From Kovacikia minuta CCNUW1 (GTDB lineage Bacteria; Cyanobacteriota; Cyanobacteriia; Leptolyngbyales; Leptolyngbyaceae), in NCBI RefSeq assembly GCF_020091585.1, contig NZ_CP083583.1:682001-746000 (forward strand): 64,000 bases of DNA, read 5' to 3'. Positions 27,011 to 35,297 of this stretch are shown here, piece by piece. The notes under the pieces are model-generated. The model made no database searches and was not told the DNA's origin. It saw only the letters and a list, made by a program, of their open reading frames with translations. Position numbers and translations under genes: made by a program. Numbering within the stretch: the stretch's first letter is position 1; each line of letters starts with the position of its first letter.

Positions 27011-27268
27011 ATGGCATTTACCAGAAAAGAACAAATCCTTCTTTACCTTTACCAGCGGGGACAGCTTTCTGAAAGCGAACTTCTGTTCCGGTTCGGCTTC
27101 TGGTCACACATTTTTATCAAGCTGTTCCAGGAAATCGAATACCTGGAACGCCTGGGGAGTATTCGGAGGAATGGTTCAAATCTTGCCCTAACTAGACAGG
27201 GTGTTAAAACCACTGAAGACATTATCAGAAAACATGCAAATATCTACCTTACGCAGCTTAATGAGTGA
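27011..27268 (+). CDS. Winged-helix protein
   Basis: 85 residues. FTRKEQILLYLYQRGQLSES, FQEIEYLERLGSIRRNGSN and LALTRQGVKTTEDIIRK form a compact winged helix, probably a regulator. It follows the ParB-like gene by 14 bp. The palindromic site 27259-27279 overlaps its stop codon. Confidence 0.65.
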   Translation: MAFTRKEQILLYLYQRGQLSESELLFRFGFWSHIFIKLFQEIEYLERLGSIRRNGSNLALTRQGVKTTEDIIRKHANIYLTQLNE

Positions 27269-27279
27269 TATACTCATCA
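27259..27279. promoter_or_regulatory. Palindromic site 4 (TAATGAGT-N5-ACTCATCA)
   Basis: Family member with near-perfect halves, overlapping the stop codon of the winged-helix gene, in the convergent gap before the structural genes. Confidence 0.55.
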
Positions 27280-27313
27280 TAAGAGGTAAACAAGGTAGTG
27301 AGTGATTACCAGC

Positions 27314-27336
27314 AAGGAGGGGCAACCCTCCTTTTT
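27314..27336. terminator. Bidirectional terminator between convergent operons
   Basis: AAGGAGGG-GCAA-CCCTCCTT followed by TTT on the plus strand and by A-rich DNA on the other side. It ends the plus operon and the minus late module. Confidence 0.85.
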
Positions 27337-27390
27337 GTTTAATTATAAAAGCACGAAAATATGACTAATCTCAAAACAAAGTAAAGCGAG

Positions 27391-27855
27391 CTAAACGAAA
27401 GGAGCCGATCCGGGAACTCCAAAATCGATATGGCTTCCGATTTCCAAGGGTTTCATTGAAACCACCAGGATTAGATTTGCAAGGTTAGTTAGGGTTCCCG
27501 AATCAACTGCTCCAAGGGCATCTCCAGTATTGAGGACGGTTGCCCCTGCAACAGAGCTTAAAACCCCGTTTAAGGTTGTATCGGCTGATCCTGTTAAATC
27601 GATTGGAGCGCTTAGAACAGCCGTCCCTGAATCGGTTGCTGTTCCGGTTGCTGCTTTGTTGACGGTTACAGCAGCAGCAGAACCCCCAGCAGCAGAGAAT
27701 CTTGCTTGAACAGACACAACCCTAAGAGGCATTGGAGCAATAAAAAAGTTCCCGTAGTTTGCGGCTGTAGCGGCTGTAGCTCCTGACAGAATAAAATAAG
27801 CATTCTGGCGAACGGTTGAATGTAAAAGCCTGAGAATGTCCTGCTTAGTCAGCAT
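27391..27855 (-). CDS. Phage structural protein
   Basis: 154 residues, Ala/Thr/Gly-rich beta protein (MPLRVVSVQARFSAAGGSAA, TVNKAATGTATDSGTA). This composition is typical of capsid decoration or fibre proteins. It is the last gene of the late module, 10 bp overlapped with its predecessor. Confidence 0.65.
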   Translation of the reverse strand: MLTKQDILRLLHSTVRQNAYFILSGATAATAANYGNFFIAPMPLRVVSVQARFSAAGGSAAAVTVNKAATGTATDSGTAVLSAPIDLTGSADTTLNGVLSSVAGATVLNTGDALGAVDSGTLTNLANLILVVSMKPLEIGSHIDFGVPGSAPFV

Positions 27856-28288
27856 TGCTTACACCTCTTTCTAGGGTTTCAAAGGAAATCAATTCTTCAG
27901 AATCTTTTCTAATCTCCTCCCAGTTAAGAGAGAGATCATGGTTTGTTTCTGCAAGCTGATCCCATCCCCGATACCCTTCATCAGGCTTTCTAGCAATAAT
28001 GCGGGTTGCATACTGCTTCCCGATTCCGTTAACTGCTTTTGCTAGATCGGAAGGTTTACAGAAGTTGATTAAAAGCTTTGCCGGAATTTCTTTTTCCGAC
28101 GATCCTTCCTCCTCTTGGTTTTGAGAACTAGAAGGTGGAGAGAAAGCGATTACTTCTCCATCTTTAAGAGGAATCAGTTCAGCTAAACTTCCCTGAGCTA
28201 ATTTGCCTTCAATTTGATAGGCAAAAAAGCTGTCGTAAATATCGACCTGAGAGGCATCTAAATACTGATCCCGATACTTGTAACGCAT
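27845..28288 (-). CDS. Small protein with helix-hairpin-helix motif
   Basis: 147 residues from the ATG at 28288 (MRYKYRDQYLDASQVDIYDS). The C-terminal part LLINFCKPSDLAKAVNGIGK, QYATRIIARKP and GYRGWDQL matches a helix-hairpin-helix, which binds DNA without sequence specificity. In the capsid region it may be a head-completion or DNA-binding virion protein. Confidence 0.6.
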   Translation of the reverse strand: MRYKYRDQYLDASQVDIYDSFFAYQIEGKLAQGSLAELIPLKDGEVIAFSPPSSSQNQEEEGSSEKEIPAKLLINFCKPSDLAKAVNGIGKQYATRIIARKPDEGYRGWDQLAETNHDLSLNWEEIRKDSEELISFETLERGVSNAD

Positions 28289-28336
28289 AACCTCCCCTCT
28301 CAACAAATTGAACAGTAGAAAAACACGGGATCAAAC

Positions 28337-28957
28337 CTAAGCTCTTGCGGGATACTGCTGAATCTGATCAAGAGAGGGGATGCAGTTGAAAGAGTTTGGA
28401 GGCAGCCAGCGCATAACCACTGCAATCTGCTTTGTTCCCGAAGCAACCGAGACACCTGAACCCGCTCCAGTTGTTCCATTATCATTGAACAATTTGAACG
28501 TTAGATCAGCGTTCGTTGCTGCAACGGTTGCAGTGATGTACGGATCAACCTTAAAAATCCGATCTTCTGTTGTTGGAGTTGAGGCAAAAGTGTTTGAAGC
28601 TGCAACTGCGCTGGCAACATAAGCAGTTGAACCATCAGCATTGAATGCCTGCGTTCCTGTTGCACCAACAGCCGTTGCCAATTTAAGCCGATCTCCATTA
28701 GTGGCAATCAACCCGGTTGGAATCTTGAAACCCATAAAGTGAATAATCGATCCGGTTGGGATTACTAATCCAACCGAATCAGCTTTGTCCACCTGTCCTG
28801 ACCTGAACTTTACGTCAAAGACAGTTGCCGGGGTCGGGGTGATGTCACAAACTCCGATCGCTTCTGACATCACTCCAAAGCCAGGATAGTCAATCTGGCG
28901 AATCCCTGGTTGAAATCCAGTCACATTACCGGGGAAATTAGCTGAAATTGCTGACAT
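28337..28957 (-). CDS. Phage structural protein, possibly decoration protein
   Basis: 206 residues, beta-rich and hydrophobic (FPGNVTGFQPGIRQIDYPGF, GLVIPTGSIIHFMGFKIPTG, DPYITATVAATNADLTFKLF). Located just after the capsid gene in transcription order, apart from the inserted HNH gene. A perfect palindromic site lies 27 bp upstream. Function inferred from place and composition. Confidence 0.6.
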   Translation of the reverse strand: MSAISANFPGNVTGFQPGIRQIDYPGFGVMSEAIGVCDITPTPATVFDVKFRSGQVDKADSVGLVIPTGSIIHFMGFKIPTGLIATNGDRLKLATAVGATGTQAFNADGSTAYVASAVAASNTFASTPTTEDRIFKVDPYITATVAATNADLTFKLFNDNGTTGAGSGVSVASGTKQIAVVMRWLPPNSFNCIPSLDQIQQYPARA

Positions 28958-28983
28958 ACTTAAAGCCTCTTAAGCGAAGATTG

Positions 28984-29004
28984 TGATGAGTTATTTACTC
29001 ATCA
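28984..29004. promoter_or_regulatory. Palindromic site 5 (TGATGAGT-N5-ACTCATCA, perfect)
   Basis: The perfect member of the family, 8-5-8, centred between the divergent HNH gene (29051, plus) and structural gene (28957, minus), close to both start codons. Confidence 0.65.
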
Positions 29005-29050
29005 AAACGATAAAATAGAAGAGTCCCTGCGTTGCGTCAACAACCAGGGG

Positions 29051-29869
29051 ATGACCAGCGTGGATAATATGGAGAACGCCAATATGAGTATTTTAGACGA
29101 AATCAAGTCTCGCCTAATAACGGAGCAAGTTATCCAGAAATTCTGGAGCAAGGTTGAAAAACCGTCAGACCTTAGTAAATGTTGGATCTGGAAAGGGTCA
29201 CAATCTGGTGGGGCAGGAATGTTCTTTATTGGTGAGGATCGCTTGACTGGAAAAATCATCAACGTACAAGCACACCGCTTTGCATATGACCTGGAGAATC
29301 CCGGTATTCCTGGCTCTATCCAAATTCGACGAAATTGCAATAATAAGCTGTGTGTGAATCCCTCCCATTGTCGATTACACACAGATCTCGAATCACTTTT
29401 CTGGACAAAAGTTGCCAAATCCAAAGCAGAAGATGGTTGCTGGTTTTGGACTGGACAAGTAATGATTTCTGGATACGGAGATTTCAAAACGAACAAGAAA
29501 AGCTTTTTAGCCCATCGATATGCGTATGAAATCACGTATGGAAAAATCCCTAGCAGAAAAGTTCTGGTCTGCCATAAATGTGACAACAAGCTCTGCGTTC
29601 GTCCCGACCATCTCTTTCTTGGCTCCCACAAAAACAACTCACAAGATATGGTTGCCAAAGGAAGAAGCACGAAAGGGAGAAAGGGACATTCTGGGAAAAG
29701 CGGAGAAAGCAACAGCCAGAGCAAGCTGACCGCAAAAGATATTGAGATCATTCGATGGAGACTTGAGCAGGGTGAAACCCAGCAGTCTTTAGCGAATGAG
29801 TATGGTGTAACGCAAACAAACATTAGTGCAATTAAACGAGGAAAGTCTTGGTCAGATACCACTCAATGA
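29051..29869 (+). CDS. HNH homing-type endonuclease (duplicated HNH_3) with C-terminal HTH
   Basis: 272 residues. Two related halves are visible: one with KCWIWKGSQSGG, HRFAYDL and RRNCNNKLCVNPSHC, and one with GCWFWTGQVMISGYG, HRYAYEI and CHKCDNKLCVRPDHLFLGSH. The first half has lost the usual catalytic H (RNCNNK instead of HKCDNK). The C-terminus QSLANEYGVTQTNISAIKRG is a helix-turn-helix for target reading. It is inserted on the opposite strand between capsid-region genes, as expected of a free-standing homing gene. A start at 29051 or at the inner ATG 29084 is possible. Confidence 0.88.
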   Translation: MTSVDNMENANMSILDEIKSRLITEQVIQKFWSKVEKPSDLSKCWIWKGSQSGGAGMFFIGEDRLTGKIINVQAHRFAYDLENPGIPGSIQIRRNCNNKLCVNPSHCRLHTDLESLFWTKVAKSKAEDGCWFWTGQVMISGYGDFKTNKKSFLAHRYAYEITYGKIPSRKVLVCHKCDNKLCVRPDHLFLGSHKNNSQDMVAKGRSTKGRKGHSGKSGESNSQSKLTAKDIEIIRWRLEQGETQQSLANEYGVTQTNISAIKRGKSWSDTTQ

Positions 29870-29910
29870 AACTAGATTCTGTCGATTGCTAGACGAGGGC
29901 TTTAAGAGTA

Positions 29911-29931
29911 TAATGAGTAAAGAACTCGTCA
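29911..29931. promoter_or_regulatory. Palindromic site 6 (TAATGAGT-N5-ACTCGTCA)
   Basis: Family member with one changed base, between the 3' ends of the HNH gene and the capsid gene. Before the HNH insertion it may have served the gene at 28957. Confidence 0.5.
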
Positions 29932-29944
29932 ACTCTTGAAACCC

Positions 29945-31132
29945 TCAATTTTGGTAAGTTCTGGCTACAGTTACGAAGGAATCATTGAGTAAGGCATAGC
30001 CTGCATAGAGACTCCAGATAGCAATCAAAAACCTTTTATAATCTGAATTCTCGTTCAACTTCACCTCTGGCCCTGCTCCCCAGACACCTTCCCCTACAGC
30101 CTGTTGTCCAAAGAACAAACCTAAGAAGGCAGTTCTAGCGGCAGATCCGGTTGTAATCCCGGAAGGAGCAGAAGTATAGGTGAGCGTGATTGAAGCTGTA
30201 GGAAGATTCGTTGACTCAAAGAATCTGACCCCTTCAAATACAAACCCGGTTGGCATTACGTCCCCTGACATGAAGCCCACTTGTCCATATCCTTGCCCCA
30301 TAAAGAGCATCTGGTTTGGGGCATTCATATAGTTCCCCGGAGCGGGCATCATTGGAGCGCTCATTCCCATCGGCCCTGGTTGCATCAGGCTAATCGGAAC
30401 AGCACCCGGATACTTCGCAACTTCCCGGAAATCAGAGTTAGCGCGAAGATGCTTCAGGAAAACAGGTGAAGACAGATTGTGATAAACAGGCCCATAGGGA
30501 GAGGGGAATGGTGGGACATTTCGAGTCCTCATGTCTGCTGTCACCGTCAGCAGATCATTGGTGACATCAAATCGGGGTGGGCTTGCTCCATAGGTGCCAG
30601 CATTTAGTACCCCTCCAGGATTCCAATATCCTCCCTGTGTTGCAGAAGCAGAGCCAAGAGCCGTAACAGTCAATAAGCGGTTGATATAGACCCGATCCTG
30701 CCACTTACGGAAGTCACGAACAAGCGTCAAGCTTCCAATTGACTGGTGAAACGCTTGAGCGTTATTCATGTCGTAAAGGAGTCTCTGGGCAGTGATCAGG
30801 TTGTGAATTGGAATTTTCAGGTTGCCCGGATCATTTGGGTTGTCAGACCCCGCAGACGGCCCTGTAAATTCATCAAGAGTGACGATGATTTTCGTTTTAG
30901 GAATTTCCCGACTACCCGTAGATCCGATAATTTGGTTTGGATTCCGTCTCCGGTTATCTTCGGAAAAAGAGTTGTCATCCCAGTACGAATATCGATCGAG
31001 TTGAACACTTCCTCCAGGGAAAGCGTTGAAGTCATGTACAACGGATGGCTGGACAACAAACTTAGAGATGTAAGATCCATCGGGTCTTAACAACTCCGCC
31101 CCAAGCAGGGTTGGAAAATCGAGGTCAAACAT
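29945..31132 (-). CDS. Major capsid protein (N4gp56-like)
   Basis: 395 residues. A HK97-fold type pattern is suggested by IPIHNLITAQRLLYDMNNAQ early on, SSPVFLKHLRANSDFREVAKY in the middle, the MPTGFVFEGVRFFESTNLPT block, and a C-terminal part with FLGLFFGQQAVGEGVWGAGP and NENSDYKRFLIAIWSLYAGYA. These fit N4gp56-family capsid proteins. Its position after the portal and scaffold-like genes supports the call. A region rich in M, P and G (about residues 250-280) is unusual. Confidence 0.75.
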   Translation of the reverse strand: MFDLDFPTLLGAELLRPDGSYISKFVVQPSVVHDFNAFPGGSVQLDRYSYWDDNSFSEDNRRRNPNQIIGSTGSREIPKTKIIVTLDEFTGPSAGSDNPNDPGNLKIPIHNLITAQRLLYDMNNAQAFHQSIGSLTLVRDFRKWQDRVYINRLLTVTALGSASATQGGYWNPGGVLNAGTYGASPPRFDVTNDLLTVTADMRTRNVPPFPSPYGPVYHNLSSPVFLKHLRANSDFREVAKYPGAVPISLMQPGPMGMSAPMMPAPGNYMNAPNQMLFMGQGYGQVGFMSGDVMPTGFVFEGVRFFESTNLPTASITLTYTSAPSGITTGSAARTAFLGLFFGQQAVGEGVWGAGPEVKLNENSDYKRFLIAIWSLYAGYALLNDSFVTVARTYQN

Positions 31133-31171
31133 AGTAGTGATTCAGCAAGAAGGTGGTTTCTCTTTGTAAAG

Positions 31172-31192
31172 TGATGATTGTTTTTCTCATCA
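31172..31192 (-). promoter_or_regulatory. Palindromic site 7 (TGATGATT-N5-TCTCATCA)
   Basis: Family member 40 bp upstream of the capsid start codon and downstream of the terminator-like hairpin that ends the scaffold gene. Confidence 0.55.
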
Positions 31193-31228
31193 CCTTTGGG
31201 ATAGATTGGCTGAAAATCACTCACTATT

Positions 31229-31268
31229 ACCTCCTCTGTTTTTATGTATTGCCAGGGGAGGTTTTTTT
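31229..31268. terminator. Hairpin between scaffold-like and capsid genes
   Basis: ACCTCC (31229-31234) pairs with GGAGGT (31257-31262), followed by seven T on the plus strand. For the minus-strand genes the A-run comes first, so its efficiency in that direction is uncertain. Confidence 0.5.
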
Positions 31269-31272
31269 ATGC

Positions 31273-32469
31273 TTACCCTACCAAAGCGTTTAGTCGAGCA
31301 TTCTTAAATGCACCCATCGACTGCAATTGATCGATGTAATTATGTCTCTGATTGGCAGGAATAGCTTCAATCGGAGGCAACGCCTGTCCACCCGCTCCTA
31401 CCGGAATCTGGGGGAATTGCTGACGAAGTTGTTGATCAGGCATTCCCTGAACACCTCGATTCAGACTGTTGTACATCTGATTAGCGATCGTTGAATTAAC
31501 AACACCTCCAGAGGTTGCGTCGAAACCTTGCTGAGGAAAACCTTGCTGAGGAAAACCCTGTTGAGGGGCGATCTGAGGAGGGAACGCTTGCTGACTTGGA
31601 TATTGAGGCTGAACATCAATTGTTTGCCCCTGCTGGAATCCTGGCAACTCTCCATAAAGTTGTTCCAGATACAAATACCACTCAGCAGTTTTTTCAGGAA
31701 CAGTCAGCAACTCAACGTACTGCTCGTTCTTGCCCTGAAGTTCTTGAGCGTGTTGGAACAGTTGCCCAAGCTGCCTATCTCGAAGTTCCGCGTAGTCTTC
31801 CAACTGGCAGGCGTACTTGTTGAGATTATCGGCAGCAACCTCAGCCGATCCAAAATATTGCTGGAGTTCCTGAATCGTCGCAAACCCATTGTTCTGTTGT
31901 CCCTGTGACTGACTACCGAGAGCCTGACTATTGGGGACGGAGAGAGGATAGGTAGATGGAGAGTAAGCCTGGGTTGGCAAGGATGTCTGGGGGAATTGGG
32001 GGGATGCCTGGGGGTACGCCTGGAACTGATTGGGGTATCCCTGTTGCTGTGGCAAGAGGGGCTGTATTGGAGCGTACTGGGGAGGCATTGCCTGGGGTGA
32101 AAACTGAGCCACCTGGGAGGGGGATTGGACTCTGCCATTCTGCCCCAACAGTTGCAGGGCTTCCCGTACCGTTTGCCATGCCTGATCCTGGGTTGGAGGC
32201 TGGGAGGCTTGGGGCATAGATGCCAGATACGGGGGGGTATAAGCCTGCTGCATACCCGCTTGCTGTTGCTGTACCGGGAACTGGATAACGTTGGATTGGG
32301 GCATTCCCTGGATTCCCGGTTGCATTGCCAGAGGCGTTGTTCCCTGCTGATAAGCCATTGGTTGAGCCTGTGCCTGTGCTGAATACTGGGGAGATGCTGC
32401 CATTGCCATTGGCACTACGTTCCCCATCTGCGCTCCCGTCGCTGCTACTGGAATAAAATTCTGATCCAT
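31273..32469 (-). CDS. Scaffold-like proline/glutamine-rich protein
   Basis: 398 residues. A long Q/P/A/M-rich N-terminal half is followed by a helical, coiled-coil-prone part (ATIQELQQYFGSAEVAADNL, YAELRDRQLGQLFQHAQELQ, VPEKTAEWYLYLEQLYGELP) and a short repeat PQQGF. It lies between portal and capsid genes, the usual place of the scaffold. The start is supported by AAAGGA 8 bp upstream. Its first 542 bp overlap the end of the portal gene in another frame. Confidence 0.7.
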   Translation of the reverse strand: MDQNFIPVAATGAQMGNVVPMAMAASPQYSAQAQAQPMAYQQGTTPLAMQPGIQGMPQSNVIQFPVQQQQAGMQQAYTPPYLASMPQASQPPTQDQAWQTVREALQLLGQNGRVQSPSQVAQFSPQAMPPQYAPIQPLLPQQQGYPNQFQAYPQASPQFPQTSLPTQAYSPSTYPLSVPNSQALGSQSQGQQNNGFATIQELQQYFGSAEVAADNLNKYACQLEDYAELRDRQLGQLFQHAQELQGKNEQYVELLTVPEKTAEWYLYLEQLYGELPGFQQGQTIDVQPQYPSQQAFPPQIAPQQGFPQQGFPQQGFDATSGGVVNSTIANQMYNSLNRGVQGMPDQQLRQQFPQIPVGAGGQALPPIEAIPANQRHNYIDQLQSMGAFKNARLNALVG

Positions 32470-34234
32470 AACTAATTTCCTTTGAAAGGGTCACTATTTG
32501 CTGTTGGATTATTGGAGTTAGATCAATCCGAGCAGCAAGGGGAAGATTTGGATTCTGAGGATCAGGAGTCCCCATTAATTGCTGCTGCAATTGTAACAGT
32601 GTTCCAATCGAACTAGAAACACTTGAAATCAGACGGAAAGGAACTCCAGTCAGCATTTGTCGAAGTTCCTTTTCGTCTTTTTCGGGAAACAAATAGGTCA
32701 TCGCTTCTAATGACCCAACACCTAATTCCTGATAGTTTCTAACTCCAATACTTAGATCTAGCTGGTCTTTTGGACTATTCTCAAAAACTGGGCCAGTCCA
32801 TCTCCAGTTAACCTTCCTATCTCCATAGGGAGGTAATCCGCTTACTCCAGGAGGAGTGACAAATCCATTTTCTGTATAATCCTGAAAAACAATTTGGTCT
32901 GGAATTGGTTCATTATTTTTTTTGACAAGCTCCTGAAACTTCTTTGCATTTTTATGCGCTGTCAGAAGATAATTTTTGTAAGAAAGGAGAAATGTTCTCT
33001 CTTCAATCAAAATCATCTTTTCAAGCAGCTTTGCAAGCCCGAATGTCCAAAGGGACTTGCATTTATTTAGAGCCGTTGCCGCCACTTTCCCGTAGAGGCT
33101 CTTGTATTCTCCAAAGGTCATTCCTGATCGGGTAGAAAGTGGATCAACTCCTCCTAGACATTCATGAATCCCTTCTCGATATTCCTGGGCAAATCGCCAC
33201 TGATCGCCATTGATTGGATCGGGAAAAATATAGCCAAATCGCTCATCAGGTTGAACCCCTCCAATGATCCGGGCGATTCGGGTTCTTTTTCCGAGGGAAT
33301 CGGTTATTCCAGAGCCGTAGCGATTTCCCCTAACCCAAGGGTCATCTCTTCTCGTTGATGGATGGGCAGTGGAGTAATATCCTTGCTGGCTACTCCAGGA
33401 CGGCCTAGAAGAGGAATCACTTAAAGAGGCATCCTCTAATACCTGCCCCTTTGCTCTGGTCGTTACGAGCGTAGGGCTGCTAAATAGGAAAACATTGTCA
33501 ACCATCCCCGATCTCATTGAGTCCTCTGCTTCAATGGGATCTTTTAACCAGTCAAATTCCCCATTCCCCGGATCACCAGGCTTTAGAGGATAGTTCGGAG
33601 AGACTTCACAAGGAATAAAACCCAAGCTATTGATTTGAATATTTCTTGAAATGGGACCAGCATTGGCCCAATTCAGGGAGTTGAAGGCGTAAGGACTCCC
33701 ATCGGGAAAAAGGGATGGAATATGGTTATAAGTTTCTTCAACAATATACTGAGCGCTGATAATCAGCCTTGTCCATTTTTTTTGATCAGTCGTAGTGTAT
33801 CCAAGAAAATAGTTCTCAGAGTAATCCTCATGGGGATACCTGACAATAATTTGTTGAAGTTCTCTTCCCCCTGACTTGTAATAGGCTTTGTATTCAGTTT
33901 CAGGATCGTTGGGGTCTCCTCCTACAAACCAGTGGATCTCATAATCCTCTGAGCCTGTTGGACGCAAATACCAAAGGATTGATCCTTTTGCGAGGAAAAG
34001 AGTGACGATGCCGGGATAATACAGCTCAAGTCGGTTATATTCAAGAACCTGCTCTATCTTTTTTTTGCGATTTTGATTTGCGTCATCTTGAAGTGGAGTA
34101 AACCTCAATCCCTGTCGTACCATCCACTGAACCATTTGGCTCAAATGAGATGGGACAATCAAAGTTTCGCCAGATGGATATTTCCCATCCCGCTTAACTG
34201 AAGCTTTGATAATGCTTTCTAAAGGTGTTGCCAC
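31928..34234 (-). CDS. Portal protein
   Basis: 768 residues. The N-terminal about 590 residues (VPSHLSQMVQWMVRQGLRFT, FAQEYREGIHECLGGVDPLS, TRSGMTFGEYKSLYG) look like a portal of the podovirus type that forms the ring at the packaging vertex. The last about 180 residues are G/S/P/N-rich and disordered, and they overlap the scaffold-like gene in a different frame. Position between terminase and scaffold supports the call. Confidence 0.7.
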   Translation of the reverse strand: MATPLESIIKASVKRDGKYPSGETLIVPSHLSQMVQWMVRQGLRFTPLQDDANQNRKKKIEQVLEYNRLELYYPGIVTLFLAKGSILWYLRPTGSEDYEIHWFVGGDPNDPETEYKAYYKSGGRELQQIIVRYPHEDYSENYFLGYTTTDQKKWTRLIISAQYIVEETYNHIPSLFPDGSPYAFNSLNWANAGPISRNIQINSLGFIPCEVSPNYPLKPGDPGNGEFDWLKDPIEAEDSMRSGMVDNVFLFSSPTLVTTRAKGQVLEDASLSDSSSRPSWSSQQGYYSTAHPSTRRDDPWVRGNRYGSGITDSLGKRTRIARIIGGVQPDERFGYIFPDPINGDQWRFAQEYREGIHECLGGVDPLSTRSGMTFGEYKSLYGKVAATALNKCKSLWTFGLAKLLEKMILIEERTFLLSYKNYLLTAHKNAKKFQELVKKNNEPIPDQIVFQDYTENGFVTPPGVSGLPPYGDRKVNWRWTGPVFENSPKDQLDLSIGVRNYQELGVGSLEAMTYLFPEKDEKELRQMLTGVPFRLISSVSSSIGTLLQLQQQLMGTPDPQNPNLPLAARIDLTPIIQQQIVTLSKEISYGSEFYSSSSDGSADGERSANGNGSISPVFSTGTGSTNGLSAGNNASGNATGNPGNAPIQRYPVPGTATASGYAAGLYPPVSGIYAPSLPASNPGSGMANGTGSPATVGAEWQSPIPLPGGSVFTPGNASPVRSNTAPLATATGIPQSVPGVPPGIPPIPPDILANPGLLSIYLSSLRPQ

Positions 34235-34249
34235 TTACGATCCTATTCC

Positions 34250-34717
34250 TTACAACTCCTCAATAGAAACCTTCTGCCTTCCTGGAAATCGTCTTTTCAA
34301 ATGTCTCTGCGCCCCTACGATTGCCTGCCGTGTTCGAGGAGTGATCCCTACATGAATTCCCAAAAGCAGAATTCTGGGCTGCATTTGAGTTAGCACCTTC
34401 TCTGCGACGGCCAAATACTTTAAGTCCCAGCAGTCGAGGAAAAGCTTTCTTGGATGAGGTTCCTTTGCAAGAGAATTAATTGTATTTGTTAGCTTTTCTT
34501 CAATCCCACTTCCACTAATGTCCTGGCGATTATCAAGCAGGACAACCAACTCTCCCTGGACTGGAAGACAGGACTGGTGCATCTTGATTTCCTTGTCAGG
34601 ATCATGTCCTTTATCGAAAAGGAATTCCATATCCCGCTTTGTGCTTTTAGGCAAGCGATCTACAGGCTTGCCGTCTTTTTCGACCACAATTTCAATATTG
34701 TCAGGATATATATCCAT
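34250..34717 (-). CDS. Phage protein of unknown function
   Basis: 155 residues. It contains CLPVQGELVVLLDNRQDIS, KLFLDCWDLKYLAVAEKVLT and PRILLLGIHVGITPRTRQAI. No family recognised. The place upstream of the portal gene suggests a head-assembly or packaging role. Confidence 0.55.
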   Translation of the reverse strand: MDIYPDNIEIVVEKDGKPVDRLPKSTKRDMEFLFDKGHDPDKEIKMHQSCLPVQGELVVLLDNRQDISGSGIEEKLTNTINSLAKEPHPRKLFLDCWDLKYLAVAEKVLTQMQPRILLLGIHVGITPRTRQAIVGAQRHLKRRFPGRQKVSIEEL

Positions 34718-34898
34718 ACTGACTTGAATGGGGTGTAGGGTGTTTTTTATGAAGCGCGAAAACCAGAATTAAACGGCTCACAGAGGAATCCCCACCTCTC
34801 ATTTAATTCCGATGGTTAAAACACTCACTACACGAATCAATTATAGGATATTCAGGATAAAATGAGATGTAACCAAGTCCACTTGAACACATCAACAG

Positions 34899-34925
34899 AG
34901 CATCATCTTAGTGTGATGCTTTTTC
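34899..34925 (+). terminator. Terminator-like hairpin in the leader of the holin-like gene
   Basis: AGCATCA-N8-TGATGCT (perfect 7-bp stem) is followed by TTTTCTTT, then directly by the GGAGAG site and start codon of the next gene. It could act as an attenuator. Confidence 0.55.
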
Positions 34926-34943
34926 TTTGGAGAGAAAATGAAA

Positions 34944-35143
34944 TGAGTACAAATACAATTACAACAATTGCAGGTTTAGTCGGAGGTAGCGGAATCTCTA
35001 TACCAGCAATCATCCATCTATCACAGGTCATCGGACAAAGCGGTGTCCTGGGGGAGAAAGCCTCTCTGGGTCTTCAAGCTGCTTCAGGAGTAGGGATTGC
35101 TTTGCTTGGTATTTTTGCTAAGGGTATTGAGAAAAAGCCTTAG
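34944..35143 (+). CDS. Small holin-like membrane protein
   Basis: 66 residues from the ATG at 34944. Two hydrophobic segments (IAGLVGGSGISIPAIIHLSQ and SGVGIALLGIFAKGI) with a short charged tail (EKKP) fit a small phage holin or other membrane protein. It is isolated on the plus strand between terminase and portal modules, with an attenuator-like hairpin before it and a tRNA-like element after it. Confidence 0.5.
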
Positions 35144-35171
35144 TTCCACCATTAATCCGAAATAAAGACAT

Positions 35172-35270
35172 GGGGATGTAGTGTAAACGAACACGCTCCT
35201 TATCATATGGCGCTACGACTGATCACCGTAGTGAGGAGAGCCGCCGGTTAAAACCCGGTCATCCCCACCC
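35172..35270 (+). ncRNA. tRNA-like element
   Basis: An acceptor stem GGGGATG/CATCCCC (35172-35178 and 35260-35266) is followed by A and CCC. A T-arm GCCGG-TTAAAAC-CCGGT (35243-35259) is joined to it exactly as in tRNA. A D-like arm GTGT-N6-ACAC follows bases T8 and A9 but its loop lacks GG. The middle can fold as CTACG-N9-CGTAG inside CTCCT/AGGAG, longer than a normal anticodon arm. The anticodon is therefore unclear (GAT or CAT are candidates). It is either an aberrant phage tRNA or a tRNA mimic. Confidence 0.5.
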
Positions 35271-35297
35271 AAGTAATGAACAGGTTTTACATGGACT

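Noticed and set aside
29002-29862. 286-residue minus-strand frame opposite the HNH gene
   Set aside because: It is antisense to a clear HNH endonuclease. The F/S/C-rich composition is typical of shadow frames.
35172-35270. tRNA interrupted by a group I intron
   Set aside because: The extra middle sequence is far too short for a group I intron and lacks its conserved core.
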